NCBI GenBank assembly: GCA_030248135.1
Contig: JASANC010003243.1
Coordinates: 62,001-126,000 of the forward strand
Length of the DNA stretch: 64,000 nt
Reading direction: 5' to 3'
Origin: Theristus sp. LFF4_11
Lineage: Eukaryota > Nematoda > Chromadorea > Monhysterida > Xyalidae
The position numbers and the translations under genes are program-made. This document shows positions 1 to 11,190 of the stretch, in pieces (position 1 is the first letter of the stretch; every line of letters starts with the position of its first letter). The notes under the pieces were generated by a model, which did no database searches, had not been told where the DNA came from, and worked only from the letters and a program-made list of their open reading frames with translations.

Positions 1-629
1 CGAATGGGCAGATGACTGCCCGGGTATTCACACAAAGAAACAAAATCCACAAAATAAAACCAACCGTCGACAGTCAGAAACAATGAATGTTAAAAAAAAC
101 GCGCAAACACAATTGAAGCTTGAAAGAAGAAATAAATAAAATAGCGCGATCACGAACCGACAACATCAGACAGCACACAACGACCACGATTGACATTCAG
201 GCACGATTAAATTAAGCAAGAGAAAGCAAAACAAACACGGCACAGTTGCTTTTCTTTTCTTCATTACAGTTTTTCTCTCACTTGTTTTTTTCTCTTTTTT
301 CTCTTTTTTTGTTTTTTTTGTTTTTTTTTGTTTTTTTGTTTTGTTTTGTTTTTTTTTGTTTATGGGCTCTTCTTATTTTTCCTGTGCCATCCCAAATACA
401 GCTAACAGCAAGTGATGAGCAACAGCAAGCAAGTAGCAGTGCTAGTTAACAAAAAGAATGCCCTGAACACAAAAGCCGCAAGAGCACACAGAAAAACGCG
501 AGATAAAAAGAGCTGTGACATGGACACACACTTGCACCAAATACAAGAAAAAAGAAAACAACACGAAACGTCGCACAAAAGAGCACATGTGATTCAAAAC
601 AAAAACACAATCACATTCATTTGAACATG
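1..629. other. non-coding stretch with T-rich low-complexity tract
   Basis: I see no gene here. The stretch is AT-rich. About positions 269-360 are nearly pure T with scattered G and C, which produces a spurious phenylalanine-rich reading frame. No splice-linked coding segment or RNA gene is recognisable. Confidence 0.6.
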
Positions 630-3446
630 TTTCAAAACAAAACAAAACAAAGAGTGCTGGCGGCTGGGCGGACTCTCCTGTCTATTCCAATGCAGCAGAA
701 AATTTACCAAAGACAAATGAATGAATTTTTTCATATTCCTGTGTTTTGAGACGCCTCCGAAAACTGGCTGTAGTTGGTGAGGTGACAGTTTCATCAGACA
801 AAAGATTCCAGAGATGGATGGTCCTAACGCACCAAAAAATTTTTCTGATAGTGGTCTTGTTTCTGGGAACTGCGAGTTTGAGTGAATGACCTCGAGTACC
901 TGTTCCGGTTTGTTGAAAAATAAAGAAATCGTTCAGAAAGGGAACGAAAGTAACAGAATGGATAAATTTGTAAACCATGGTGAGGTCTGAAATGTGTCTT
1001 TGAATTATAATAGGGAGTAAGCCAGTTTGGTGAAGCCTGTCCTGGTATGATGTGTTCATTTCATAGCCGAGTAAATATTTTGTAAAAGATCTTTGTGGAG
1101 ATTCAACAAGCTTATTTAGACCTATTAGAGATGAAGACCAAACAGTTGGGCAAAAATTTAGGTGGGGCAGGGCGAGTGTTTTGAACAGACGCAGCCTGAA
1201 ACTTTTTGTTCTAATGCGGAAGCAGTGCTTGATGGTGCCAACTATGCTATTTGCTTTTTTGACAACGGTCCGAATATGGTCATTGAAACTCAAGGATTCA
1301 TCAACAAGTACACCTAGATCTCTAATTGCTGGTGTTGATTCAATAGTTTTATTGTCTATTGTATATTGGAAATGAGGATTTTTCTTGGGTCCCACGTGGA
1401 GAATCCTTGTTTTTGAGACAGATAAATCGAGGGAGTTAAGCTTCATCCAGTTGTTTAAAGCATCAAGATCGCTTTGGATTGCAGCTCTGTCCTTCCAGTG
1501 ATACACTTCTCTGTAAATTTTAACGTCATCAGCATACAAAACACATTTAGAGTGCGATATCACTTGAGGGAGGTCATTAATGAACAGCGCAAAAAGAACT
1601 GGTCCCAGTACGCTACCTTGGGGCACTCCGGAGGTAACCTCAACAGGTTTTGATTTAGCAGTGTTGATACGAACCCACTGGGATCGATTTTGAAGGTAGG
1701 CTTTAATCCAGTTCAACAAATAATGTTTAATTCCAAGATCCCATAGTTTTTGAAGAAGAATGCAGTGTGAAACCGTATCGAAAGCTTTCGAGATATCCAA
1801 ATAGACAACGTCAGTTCCAAAACCATCATCAAGGGATTTTGTCCAGTCATTTAGACATAGTAAGAGTTGAGTCTCCACACTGCGTCCAGGAATGAAACCA
1901 AACTGGTAGGGGGAAAAGATGTTCTCTTGTAAGCAAAAACTAATCAATTCATCCCTTATAATTTTTTCTAAAACTTTGCATACATTTGAAGTTAGAGATA
2001 TCGGTCGGTAATTATGCAAATAAGGGCTGCTAACTTTTTTCGGGATAGGCTGAACGACAGCTTGCCTCCAAAAATCGGGAACCTCGCTTCTATGCAAGGA
2101 TGCATCCATGATCATAGAGAGGGGTTCGGCTAAACTAGCAGACAGTTTTTTCAAGAAAATTTGAGGAACGCCGTCAGGACCACAAACTGTTTTCTTATTT
2201 AGTTTTTGTAGGTAAGAGAACACCACTTCTGGTGTTATTTGTTTTACTAGCGAGGAAGGTTCGTTTTCAACTTGTATTTCTACTGTGTGATCTTTTTGCT
2301 TGAAACTTTTCGCAAAGAAATCATTGAAAGCGACAGCTTTATCAATGTCAGACACCAGTGGCTCTCCATCTACGCTTTCTAGTACTGGTAAAGATCTGCT
2401 TTTCTTGATTCTCCTGTTGACAGCGGACCAAAATTTTTTAGGGTTTGGATTTTGGAATGCCCTGTTGTCGGCTGCAGTTGCTTCTTTTCTTTTCATTTTT
2501 TGTATGATGTGATTAATTACCTGATAGGAAAGATATTGGTTGACACCATTTCTTGAAACTTTCTTGAGACGACATTGTATCATGTGCAGCTTATGCAAAC
2601 GCCGTCTCCAAGGCAAAAGTTTACCTTTTGAGGCAGAACGCCTTCTAATCGGAATGAAATTGTCGATAAAAAATTTGCAGACATTACAAAATAGGTTATA
2701 CATGTCATTTACTGTCTGGCAACTACTAAAAGCTGGTTTCCAATTGAAGTTCAAGAGCTTTCTTTCAATTTCATGCCATTTTCCATGGCTATAATCTTTA
2801 TATTGAATAATTTCAGGTTTACTGCCAAAAGTAATGCATGTTTTTAGAATGATAGATTTGTGATCACTTGAGCAACTGGGAAAGCCGAATGGGTCCGATA
2901 TTTCACACGTTTCAACTAAGTTTGTAGCAGACACAAAAGCTAAATCCAGAAAATTTTCATTTCTAGTGGGAAACGAAACCATCTGTGTTAAGCCCAGTTC
3001 ATCCGTTCTGTCAATAAATTCCAAACATGCTTTTTAATCCTGGGGGCCGCAGCGAATAGAAGGAGACCAAATTATTCCAGGAAGATTAAAGTCTCCAAAA
3101 ATGAAGGTTCCTTGACCAGTTTCAAGTAGTTTAGACAATGAATCTAATAAATTTTTCCACGTGGCTAGATTTCTAGTAGGGGAACCGGGAATACGATAGA
3201 TGATTGCCACAATAAAACTGGTGTTGTTGAGAAACAGTTTGAGAGACAGTATCTCAAAATCTGAATGGCAGGAAGTTAGGTTGGGTAAGAGTTTGGCTTT
3301 TATCGTTTTTGGAACCAGGCAAAGAAGGCCACCTCCTCGCTCGCCATATTTTCTATCAAGACGGAAAACTTGATATTGGTGCTCATTCACAATTGTTGAA
3401 TCGCTCACGCTTTGATTTAGCCAGGTTTCAGCAAGTAAATAAACAA
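630..3446 (-). mobile_element. 5'-truncated non-LTR retrotransposon (CR1/L2/Jockey-like LINE)
   Basis: A LINE on the minus strand. It keeps the end of the endonuclease domain, the whole reverse transcriptase and a short 3' UTR. After the stop codon (plus-strand 682) the UTR is only about 30 bases and is followed by a (TTTTG)n-like tail at about 630-653, a 3' ending common in CR1/Jockey-type elements. The 5' end is lost: element sequence stops near 3446, where it meets an unrelated G/C-run repeat that also occurs at 38.5 kb. Truncation at the 5' end is usual for target-primed reverse transcription. I could not identify a target-site duplication. The clade call rests on RT motifs only. Confidence 0.85.
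682..3446 (-). pseudogene. LINE ORF2 remnant: APE endonuclease plus reverse transcriptase, with one in-frame stop
   Basis: The reading frame is continuous on the minus strand from about 3446 to 682 except for one TAA at 3034-3036. It splits an upstream endonuclease piece from a 780-codon downstream piece in the same frame. Endonuclease signs are AETWL near the upstream end, GDFNLPG before the stop and SDHKSI after it. Reverse transcriptase signs follow in order: NYRPISL, FGFIPGRS, DISKAFDTVSH, SGVPQGSVLGP and the catalytic YADD. A C-terminal RDLGVLVD...SF block is typical of the CR1/L2/Jockey groups. The N-terminal half of the endonuclease and any ORF1 are missing. With both the truncation and the stop, the copy cannot be autonomous. 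The single nonsense change in an otherwise clean frame suggests a fairly young insertion. Confidence 0.88.
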
Positions 3447-3456
3447 AGACAAAGAC

Positions 3457-3600
3457 GAAGACAAAAATTTTCAGATAGATAGCTGGCTGAGAAATTTTTT
3501 AGATAGATAAAAAGCTGAGCCAAAAAAACCTGTTTGATAGAGATAGATTCGAAAATTTTTTGGGGGGGGCCGCCCCCCCCCCAGGCCCCCCCCTAGAACA
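3457..3600 (+). repeat. G/C-run dispersed repeat, copy a
   Basis: This segment starts with GAAGACAAAAATTTTCAG and GATAGATAG motifs and ends in a run of G then C. It matches 38511-38636 at most positions in the same orientation. The LINE junction lies at its left edge. Nearby low-complexity G/C runs (3556-3600 and 3735-3820) give proline/glycine-rich spurious frames. Function unknown; it looks like part of a dispersed family. Confidence 0.75.
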
Positions 3601-3839
3601 ACTATGACCAAACTCCGGTGGGATTGGGGAATGGACGGCTCACCATCCCGTGGAACCAATACCATCGCCACGTGAGGGGGACAGCCTCTAAGCCCCGCTC
3701 TGTCCTGGGGGCACCAGCAGGGGTCGAGATGGCGGGGGGTGGGGTGGGGGGGGGTACCCCCACCCGGGCAAACTCCCCCCCCAAATTTTGTTCAAAATAT
3801 CCCCCCCCCAAACCGAGCCCAGAGAGCTACACTGGCGGC

Positions 3840-3930
3840 AGTTTGTCATCCTCCGTGGGGGATCGAACCCGTCACCTGGGTTGAAAGCGAACGTGCTAGG
3901 CGCACCGTGCACCCCACTCTCCCACCCCTA
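3840..3930 (-). mobile_element. tRNA-derived SINE head (or tRNA pseudogene)
   Basis: On the minus strand GGGTTCGATC (3861-3870) matches the RNA polymerase III B box (GGTTCGANTCC). About 45 bases upstream, GTGGGAGAGTGG (about 3914-3925) resembles the A box. Between them, GCGCCTAGCACGTTCGC and TTTCAACCCAGG read like the D-arm and anticodon-arm region of a tRNA. There is no clean acceptor stem, so this is not a functional tRNA. A tRNA-derived SINE promoter or tRNA pseudogene is more likely. Box spacing is in the tRNA range. Confidence 0.55.
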
Positions 3931-4062
3931 CGAAATTTTTCTGAAAAAAACTTCGAACCCCAGGTGGAGGTGAAGCCAATGGCAGCGTTGCTTCGTTGGC
4001 TACTTGGAGTGCCATTTTTGTCATCCCGAAACTCATCAAACAACAATCACTTTTACTGGTCG

Positions 4063-7000
4063 ATGGCTGACGCTGACGCTGAAAATGGCGACGGCGATGA
4101 GGAGCGCCCGCAAACAGCGATCAGCTCATTTCATTTGATTGAACCGTTCGAGACGAATGACGAGCAGGATTGTATGTTGGCTTTTCAACTGGCACATTTT
4201 TCAGTTCTTCACTTCAGTCAGTCACTGCACTGAGACTGACAGGATTACCCTACTTGTTTTTTTTGGCGAACAGATGTTTAAATTGTGTATTTGTTTGTGT
4301 GGTGTTGTGTATTGTGTTTGCTTTGTAGTTTTCGTTTTGTATTCAGCGATTGCAGCGTGGCGTTGTCCACGTGAGCGCAGCGGCCATCGGATGTGGTCAG
4401 ACGGCTGTTATGCGTACGTATTCGGTGGCTACAATCCAAATCCACCGTCAGGTTTGTCACAGTCTAGAGTCTATTAATCTATTCTTGTTCGAAACGGCAA
4501 CGTAATCTGCAAATTTAAACTGTCAAATTTTGTGTTTTTTTTGTTAGAAGAAGACGAAGATGAACAAGAACAGGAAGTTGGTCCAATGTTGTGCGACGTT
4601 TGGAAGTTGAATTTATTGACTCACCGTTGGACTCGTCTCCGGCTGTCGGGCGCCGGCGCAGTGCCGACAGAAATGGCCTCATTCGCAAGTTAGTCGGTGG
4701 CTGCCGTCGCCGTGTGAATTTAGGTTGATATAGAAAAATAGAGCGACACAAACAATAGAACAACTTGAAATGACTGAAATTTGGTTTTGTTGACTTTAGC
4801 TTTTGGCAAGCCAGCTTCGAATTGTGTTTGCACATTCTTTTCCGCAGAAATAGCATATGTGTAGTTAACGTTGAGGTTCAACAATTATGTTAGACGCTTT
4901 ATTCTGTCTCATGGTTCAAAAATACAAGTGTCAGACGTTGCATGTTCTCACGTTTTGCGACCGAGTGAATGTTGCGCCGCGAACGCAGTGTTTGAATGTT
5001 TGTCGTGATTGCCGATGCCGGTTGTGGTTTGCAGTAGCAGCGAGCGACGACGGCCAGTTTGTGTTCATGATCGGAGGCACCGGCGTGCCGTTTGGTCAGA
5101 CGGCCACGAACGCAGTGCGCGCGCTCAGGCTGCACGAGCGACGCCAGGTGGCCAGTTGGCATCACGTGCACTGCGTTGGCGACGTGCCCACCGCTTGCTA
5201 CGGACAGGCAAGCGTCGGTGCTCCGTTTACTACACCTGGCGTACACAGACGTGCGTGTACGGCACGTCACGTCACGTCTTACTGCATACTATTGTGGATT
5301 TATTCAAACGTGTCCGGACTAAAATGACGTCATTTGCTTTAAAAACACCCGTTTGTCAAAGTACAGACACCAATATGTCAGTTTTGTGTGTCTGATTCGC
5401 CATTCACCATTTGTTTACGGGAAGAAATCGGCTAAACGGAAAGTCTGGTTTGCAGTGAACGGCAAGCGCATGTTTGGCAGCACATGACGTCATTTCAGTG
5501 GGACACGTTTAAAAAAATAAATCATACCGTTAAGGAGAGTTGGGGAAACTCAAGCATTCACTTCTTTGTGGGTGCCCGAAGTCGATATTGGAGAAACAAT
5601 GACAGATATGTCCATTAAGATGTATGCTGCGGCTGCGGCCAACTGGATGAATAAATGCACACCAAACTGACTTTGATTGCAGGCGGTGTGCGCTGTTGGG
5701 CCGAACGAATTCATAACAGTCGGCGGCACGGCAGGCATCGAGTATCACATGGACGTGCACAAACTCGTGGTTAGCATCAACAGAGAGCAAGACCGCTGGC
5801 TGCTCAATGGAACGTCTGTGAACGTTTGCCGTTTTGAAAACGTTCAATTGTGGCTCTTTCCCACCGGCTCCAGAAACCCAAACGTACCAAGCTGCGGTTT
5901 GGTGTAGGAGTAGGAGTCGATGGACACTGAGTGTGCCGCAGTTTTGTTTCTGGCTTGTAACCGTTTCATGTATTCACTCGCATTCTCGTGTTTTTGCAGT
6001 TGGACAATTTTGTGTTCGTCTGAGCAGCGCGGTGCGCCGCCGGTGGTTGAGGCGCGTTACAGGCACGAGATTGTGTACCTGCCTGGCGACCACAAAGTGC
6101 TCGTCTTTGGCGGCGGCACGCACGACCAGGTGTATGCGTTCGAAAATGTACGAGTTACACCGCAGTTGTTCACAAGACGGTTTGTTTCATTTGAGAATAA
6201 TGAAGTATTGTCGCTGAGTATTCGCATTGCAGTTACCGTGTTTCGACTTGCGAACAAGAAAATGGACAGCACCGGTGCGGACGACGCCGGATGAACAACA
6301 CGGCTATCCGCGTGCCCGCAAATGTCACGGTTAGCAATTGAATGGGGCACTAAAATTACTGCAAAATTGAATGAAAAATGATGCGACAAGTGAAACACGT
6401 GAACGCCTTCTACCAGGTTTGTTGTGATTCTGTTTGCAGCGCTTGTACATTTCGAAAGTCGTGTGTTCATGTTCGGCGGTCAGTTCGGCGCACAGTGGAA
6501 CCCTCAGCTGCACCATGAACATCACAATGTGCAACCGCCTGAAGTGTGTTCGCTTCTTGTTTAGTTCAGAATCTCAACACAAAAAACTGTTTGTTTGAGA
6601 CTCGTATTAGCCGTGCAGAAGCAAGTGTAGCTGCCTTGTTGAGCTGTTGTAAACTGAAAGCAGTGAAACAGTGACATTATTCAGGTGCTTGGCGACTATT
6701 GGATGTGCAACTTGGAGACGCTGCAGTGGACGAGACTGGACGACACGATGCCGAAACCGGTGTATTTCCACGCGGCATGCGTCACCGACGTACGTTTAGG
6801 ACGACTCATGCTTGTAGTGCGCTTTCGAGTGCACTCGGTGACGTTGTGTCGAGTGTCGCGGACGCGATTGGATAACTTTCGTTGGCTCATCGCAGAAGCT
6901 CTGCGGGGTTTGCGTTTACATCAAATAGTTTCCGGTGCCGTACTGGGCGGCTGCCCTCTCTCACCTCTTTGTGCACGGGCATGTTAGCAAACAGTGCAAG

Positions 7001-7634
7001 GGTGCCTTTCTGTTACACCAGCGTGCTCCGTGCGACCGATGTATGGCCTATTTTTTTAAACGTGTCCCACTGAAATGACGTCATGTGCCTCAAAACATGC
7101 GCTTGTCGTTCGCAGCAAACCAGACTATCCGTTTATCCGATTTCTTCCCGTAAACAAATGGTGAATGTCGAATCAGTCACACCAAACTGAAATTTTAGTG
7201 CCTGTACTTTGACAAACGGGCGTTTTTAAATAAAATGACGTCACGTTGGTCCGGACACGTTTGAATAAATCCACAGTAGTTTAAGGTCAAGTGGAGCGAA
7301 CTGGCCGAATGCAGGCACTTGCTGCATTGTGCTGTCAGACGAGGCCGCTTGCAATGCCAGCCTACGCACACAAACGTTCCACCTGGTGCAGGACGGCCGT
7401 GTGCTGTGCCACGGCGGCGTGCTGGACGCGCAGACGAGCGCGCGCACGGACGAGTGCCAGTGTGCGTGGGTGTTGCCGCCGTCGTTGGCGTACTTGAGCG
7501 CACGCACGCTGCTGGCCGCACGGCCGCACTTGGCTCAGCTGACCAGTGAGCAGCTGCAACGCCACTACGCCATACCGATGCAGTACGCGCTCTGGATCAG
7601 TCAGCCGGCCGCCAATGCGCCGCTCGCCGCTTGA
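4063..7634 (+). CDS. KLHDC10: kelch-repeat protein, KLHDC10-like (ten exons)
   Basis: Likely exons: 4063-4171, 4347-4451, 4548-4688, 5035-5207, 5683-about 5813, 6000-6147, 6233-6329, 6440-6543, 6685-6789, 7392-7634; about 451 residues, close to the 442 of human KLHDC10. Kelch blades follow in order: RSGHRMWSDG..YVFGGYNP, DVWKLNLLTHRW, MIGGTGVPFG, YGQ then the ITVGGT blade, RYRHEI..VFGGGT, the FMFGG blade, LGDYWMCNLETLQW, and PVYFHAACVTD joined to CHGGV. These match KLHDC10 blade by blade. KLHDC10 is known as a Cullin-2 substrate receptor that recognises C-terminal degrons and also affects ASK1 signalling. The role here is inferred from homology. An in-frame ATG at 3979 could add 28 residues. 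The intron after exon 4 begins with GC (CAG|GCAAGC). The 3' edge of exon 5 is the only unsure boundary. MITE copies lie in introns 4 and 9. Confidence 0.85.
5293..5525 (+). mobile_element. TGACGTCA-type MITE, copy 1 (intron 4 of KLHDC10-like gene)
   Basis: A ~230-bp element with imperfect terminal inverted repeats of about 35 bp. The left end has GATTTATTCAAACGTGTCC followed by TGACGTCA. The right end has TGACGTCA followed by GGGACACGTTTAAAAAAATA, which is the inverse. A second copy at 7046-7279 is nearly identical in inverted orientation. There is no coding capacity. The transposase superfamily is not clear because I cannot fix the target duplication. Confidence 0.8.
7046..7279 (-). mobile_element. 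TGACGTCA-type MITE, copy 2 (intron 9 of KLHDC10-like gene)
   Basis: The reverse complement of the element at 5293-5525, by eye close to 87% identical over the full length, with the same two TGACGTCA palindromes next to its ends. It lies in the intron 6790-7391, so the two copies flank exons 5-9 in opposite orientation. Confidence 0.8.
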
Positions 7635-8208
7635 CGCGTTCCGGTGTTGTCGGCTGCTCTCTGGTTGTTGTCGCGATCGTTGTGCGCTGCGTGCGCTTTG
7701 TATCTATCAGCTGTGTTCTTCTCTGCCTAATTCTCTCGACTCTGTTTCGTTCTGTTTCTCAAGAAATGCGATTTGTTCTGGGTCTTTGGTTCCACGACTC
7801 ATCCCATCCGATTTCGCGTTTCGTGTTGCGATTGTGATGTCCAAAGATATGGAAAGTTTTATGGTGAATCTTTTTTTTAATTTATTAATACGATTTGCAA
7901 TTATTTCGCTTGCTGATTTTGAGTCGTGTGTTGGTGTTGTTTCCCTGAGTGATTTCAATTGTGAGCGGTGTTCGTTTGTGCACTTTGTCGTTCGTTTTTG
8001 CTGACGCTGCTTGAGTGGCGCTTTACCTTGTTTTTTGGCGTGTTTTACTTGTCTGGTTCAAAGCGACTACACTAGTTATTTTATTTGGCATTTATTATGC
8101 GCTCTTATCGGACGGTTTTTTTTCAGATGAGCCGTTTCAGGTGAATCAATCGTACAGAACGCTGAATGTTTTGTTGCTTCCTGGAGGCACTCATGCTCAG
8201 ACGTAAAA

Positions 8209-8214
8209 AATAAA
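8209..8214 (+). promoter_or_regulatory. candidate poly(A) signal of KLHDC10-like gene
   Basis: AATAAA about 575 bases after the stop codon. Another AATAAA lies at 8401. The choice between them is inference. Confidence 0.35.
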
Positions 8215-9728
8215 TCGCCCGTTTTACATTTGGTATGCTCTTTATGAAAACGAGATGCTTTTTGTGATTCACTGTGAGACTGTTTTGGTAATTTGTTGCA
8301 TGTTCTGAGATGATTTGCTTTTTATGAGACTGGTCTCTTCTCTTCTCTAGTCATCATTACCTGAGAGCTATGCATTGCGAATTATGGATGAATCCTTGTG
8401 AATAAACGTTGAAAACAAGCATTTGCAGATTTTGGTTGGATTGCATTTCTGTTGTCAACTGCAAAGTCTCCCTTGCGGCAGGCGCATTTGCTCAAAAGTT
8501 GCACGGCTTGTTTTTTTTGTCTTGCTTTCAACGTGAAACTGCATGTTGTTGAGCACGCCGCTGCGCCCGCGACATGCGTGGTAGATGGTGCACTGGGGGA
8601 CACGCATGATGCAAATCATCATTACAGATTGCACTGGAAATCGACAATTTTCGCCCGAATTTTTGTGTCATGCGGTAATTTTCGGATTTATGAGTATTCG
8701 GTTTTTGCGGCTGTTCGATTTCAACGAAATGCTGAACAATGAAAGAAAAACCAGATGTCGTTCTTTGTCTGTCGTGCAAGATTGACTGCATGCATGGATT
8801 TACTCGCAGAGTTCACGTTGTTTGTCTTCTCCAAACTGGTTTCACTTTGAGTGCGCTTGATTTGGGTCAACGGTCTTGAAGATTGAGGTGCATTTTCAAT
8901 TTCACGACAAAAAACTGCGATTATTGGCCACAGGATTCACGGCTCGACTGCGGTCCCTTTCACACAAACTTCAACGTTTGAATGCGCTTTTTTGTGTGTA
9001 CTGGTGTGTAATTTTCACAAAATACCTGCATTTACTGAACATTTTGCAACAAAGTTCAACACGAGCATAATTGGACGTTTTTGATTGTGTGCGTGTACTT
9101 TTTGTCATATTTTGCATCATAATTGCAGGGGGCAATGGTGTGTCATGTGGTGTGTCTCTTGCGTCATATCAGATCACTGACTGATTGGCATCGTCGAGGA
9201 AAATTTATGGATTTTTTTGTATGAAATTACTGTAATTTTTTGCAGTTGTTTCACATCGTTTTCAGCAGTTTTTCTGACCAGTTTTTTGTGAGATATTTGG
9301 CAATAGGAAACTTGCTTTGGTGATAACGAAACGAAACAAAGAAACGTGAGTTTCAAAATTTGTGTGTAGAAAACCAGCGTGTGTGTGTTTATTTGGAATC
9401 GGAATGGGATCGCTGAGAAGAAAACTTATTCGATCATGCCCGTTTTCAATAATTTTTAGGGTTTCGTTGGCAATTTTTCGTTCTTCACATCGAAACTTTC
9501 TTACAGTATGGCCGAATAAATGAGGCAGTCCATCAAGGCGGGATCAGCCGCAGACTAGGAGTTGTCTTTTTCAAAAAAGCCAACTTAATTCCCAATCATG
9601 TGTGCAAGGGATAAAGAATGAACAGAATAGCGTGGATGATCCATTAGTTTAAAAACACGCGTCAAATTTGGCACACAATTCAGTTTCTGAACGTCGTTTT
9701 TCTTTCATTCAAAATTCGCGCGCTCCTT

Positions 9729-9925
9729 GCACCCTGAAAAAAGCTGCCATGTTTAACCGGCCATACCGTAGTTGCCTGTAGGTTGAGGACGTTGCGCTTG
9801 TAAGCTTCAAATTGTTATTCTTTTGAAAAACAAAATTATTTGTCACAGAAGTTTAGGTCAACTGTTCAAGAAGTTCGCACCCTAAAAAAGCTGCCATGTT
9901 TAACGGGCCATTCCTTACTTGCTAC
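9729..9925 (+). repeat. 45-bp direct repeat pair
   Basis: Two similar segments at about 9729-9775 and 9877-9925 share GCTGCCATGTTTAAC followed by GGCCAT, about 150 bp apart, with a few mismatches. They are probably remnants of a duplicated or repeated element. No function seen. Confidence 0.6.
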
Positions 9926-11017
9926 CATAAAAAAGCGTTTCGGTATCGGTGGTGCTTTTTGATGTGGCCAGCACCTTTTTAAGTTTACAAATGCCCGAAA
10001 CGAAAAAGGATCTGTGCAACGCCGCCCGCAGACACAAAAAGACGAGAGTGCTTATGATTTTGCGTCAGTTTCAAATAATTTCAAATCAGTCTACTGAAAA
10101 ACAAACCCATGGAATACTAATATGTGCACATATATTGGAGTGTATTGATCACTGCATGTGATCAACACGTACATTTGTATCATGATGAGTTACACAGATG
10201 TGAAACAACACAGGGTGCGGCAGAAGATACGGCTCTGTCGTCGATCGGAAATATCTGTTGATTGGTCCCAAATTTGAGTTTATTTTGCTGGTTACTCAAA
10301 CCATCCTGGCGTTACCACCATGGTACTTTTGGTGGACTATTTGACCGTTTTTCTCTGCAACAACAGAGATGTTCTATGATGTGACAGTGACAGGCAAGAT
10401 TGCTGCCACCCTGTAACGTGCGTGATGCAAAATACACACCTTTTGTGCATAATGGTTAGGTCAGTCTAAAAAATCCTCAAATGTTGAATACGTTGTGCAA
10501 CATGTTTGAGTTGCATGGTGATGTTGAACCTGCAATTGTACGTATTACCCCATTATTTATTACACTATGTATTTATAGATGCAGTATATTATTTTACCTA
10601 CCTCAATGCTCAATTGTATACAGCGATATGTGCTCTTCTGAAACTCTGCATTTTCAATATTTTCCATTGTGCTTTGCATGTTTTGCCAGCTTCGTTCCAC
10701 CCCACGTCTGTGCGTCGCTTTGCCACTTATTTTAGGATCTGTACACTTTCCGAAGTTTCATGCACTTGTACAACGTTGTATTTACATTTTGCACGTAAAT
10801 TTGACTCATTTTTTGCAACTTCTTGCGCTGCACGGCACTGGTATCTGTATATTTTCAATCGCTCCGACTCCAGTTTTTCAGTGTTTCAAACCGATTTTTG
10901 TGTTTCTGTTTCAGGCTTCGTATTCACAAACCAGGAAACACAACAACCACTTTAAAATTTGAATTACTGATAACATTTTTTTTGTGCGATGTGCGCAATT
11001 TTTTTTCTTTTCTCTGG

Positions 11018-11190
11018 CATCAATGCGTTTGCACACGCCGAAAGGAAATTTGTTTTATCTTTGATGCGGCAATTCAAAATGTTCCGTGTGATTCAACTGT
11101 ATCTCAGGGACACGAGTCACTTCTTACCAATTTTGAATTCCCGCGTCAAGCATGAAATTGCTTATCTCTACACCCGTATTGAGTCGCAGA
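11018..11190 (+). repeat. dispersed repeat family R2, copy A
   Basis: It shares the blocks CGAAAGGAAAT, GGCAATTCAAAAT and CCAATTTTGAATTC followed by CGCGT with 44236-44385 (same strand) and 52372-52545 (opposite strand). The blocks CAATTCAAAAT and ATTTTGAATT are inverse of one another, so the repeat can fold on itself. This is the most diverged of the three copies. Confidence 0.7.

Noticed and set aside
246..449. Phenylalanine-rich frame
   Set aside because: Product of a T-rich low-complexity tract.
3618..4233. Upstream protein-coding extension of the KLHDC10-like gene into the G/C-run repeat
   Set aside because: The frame there is repeat-derived and compositionally unlike the gene. The ATG at 4063, or at most 3979, is the likely start.
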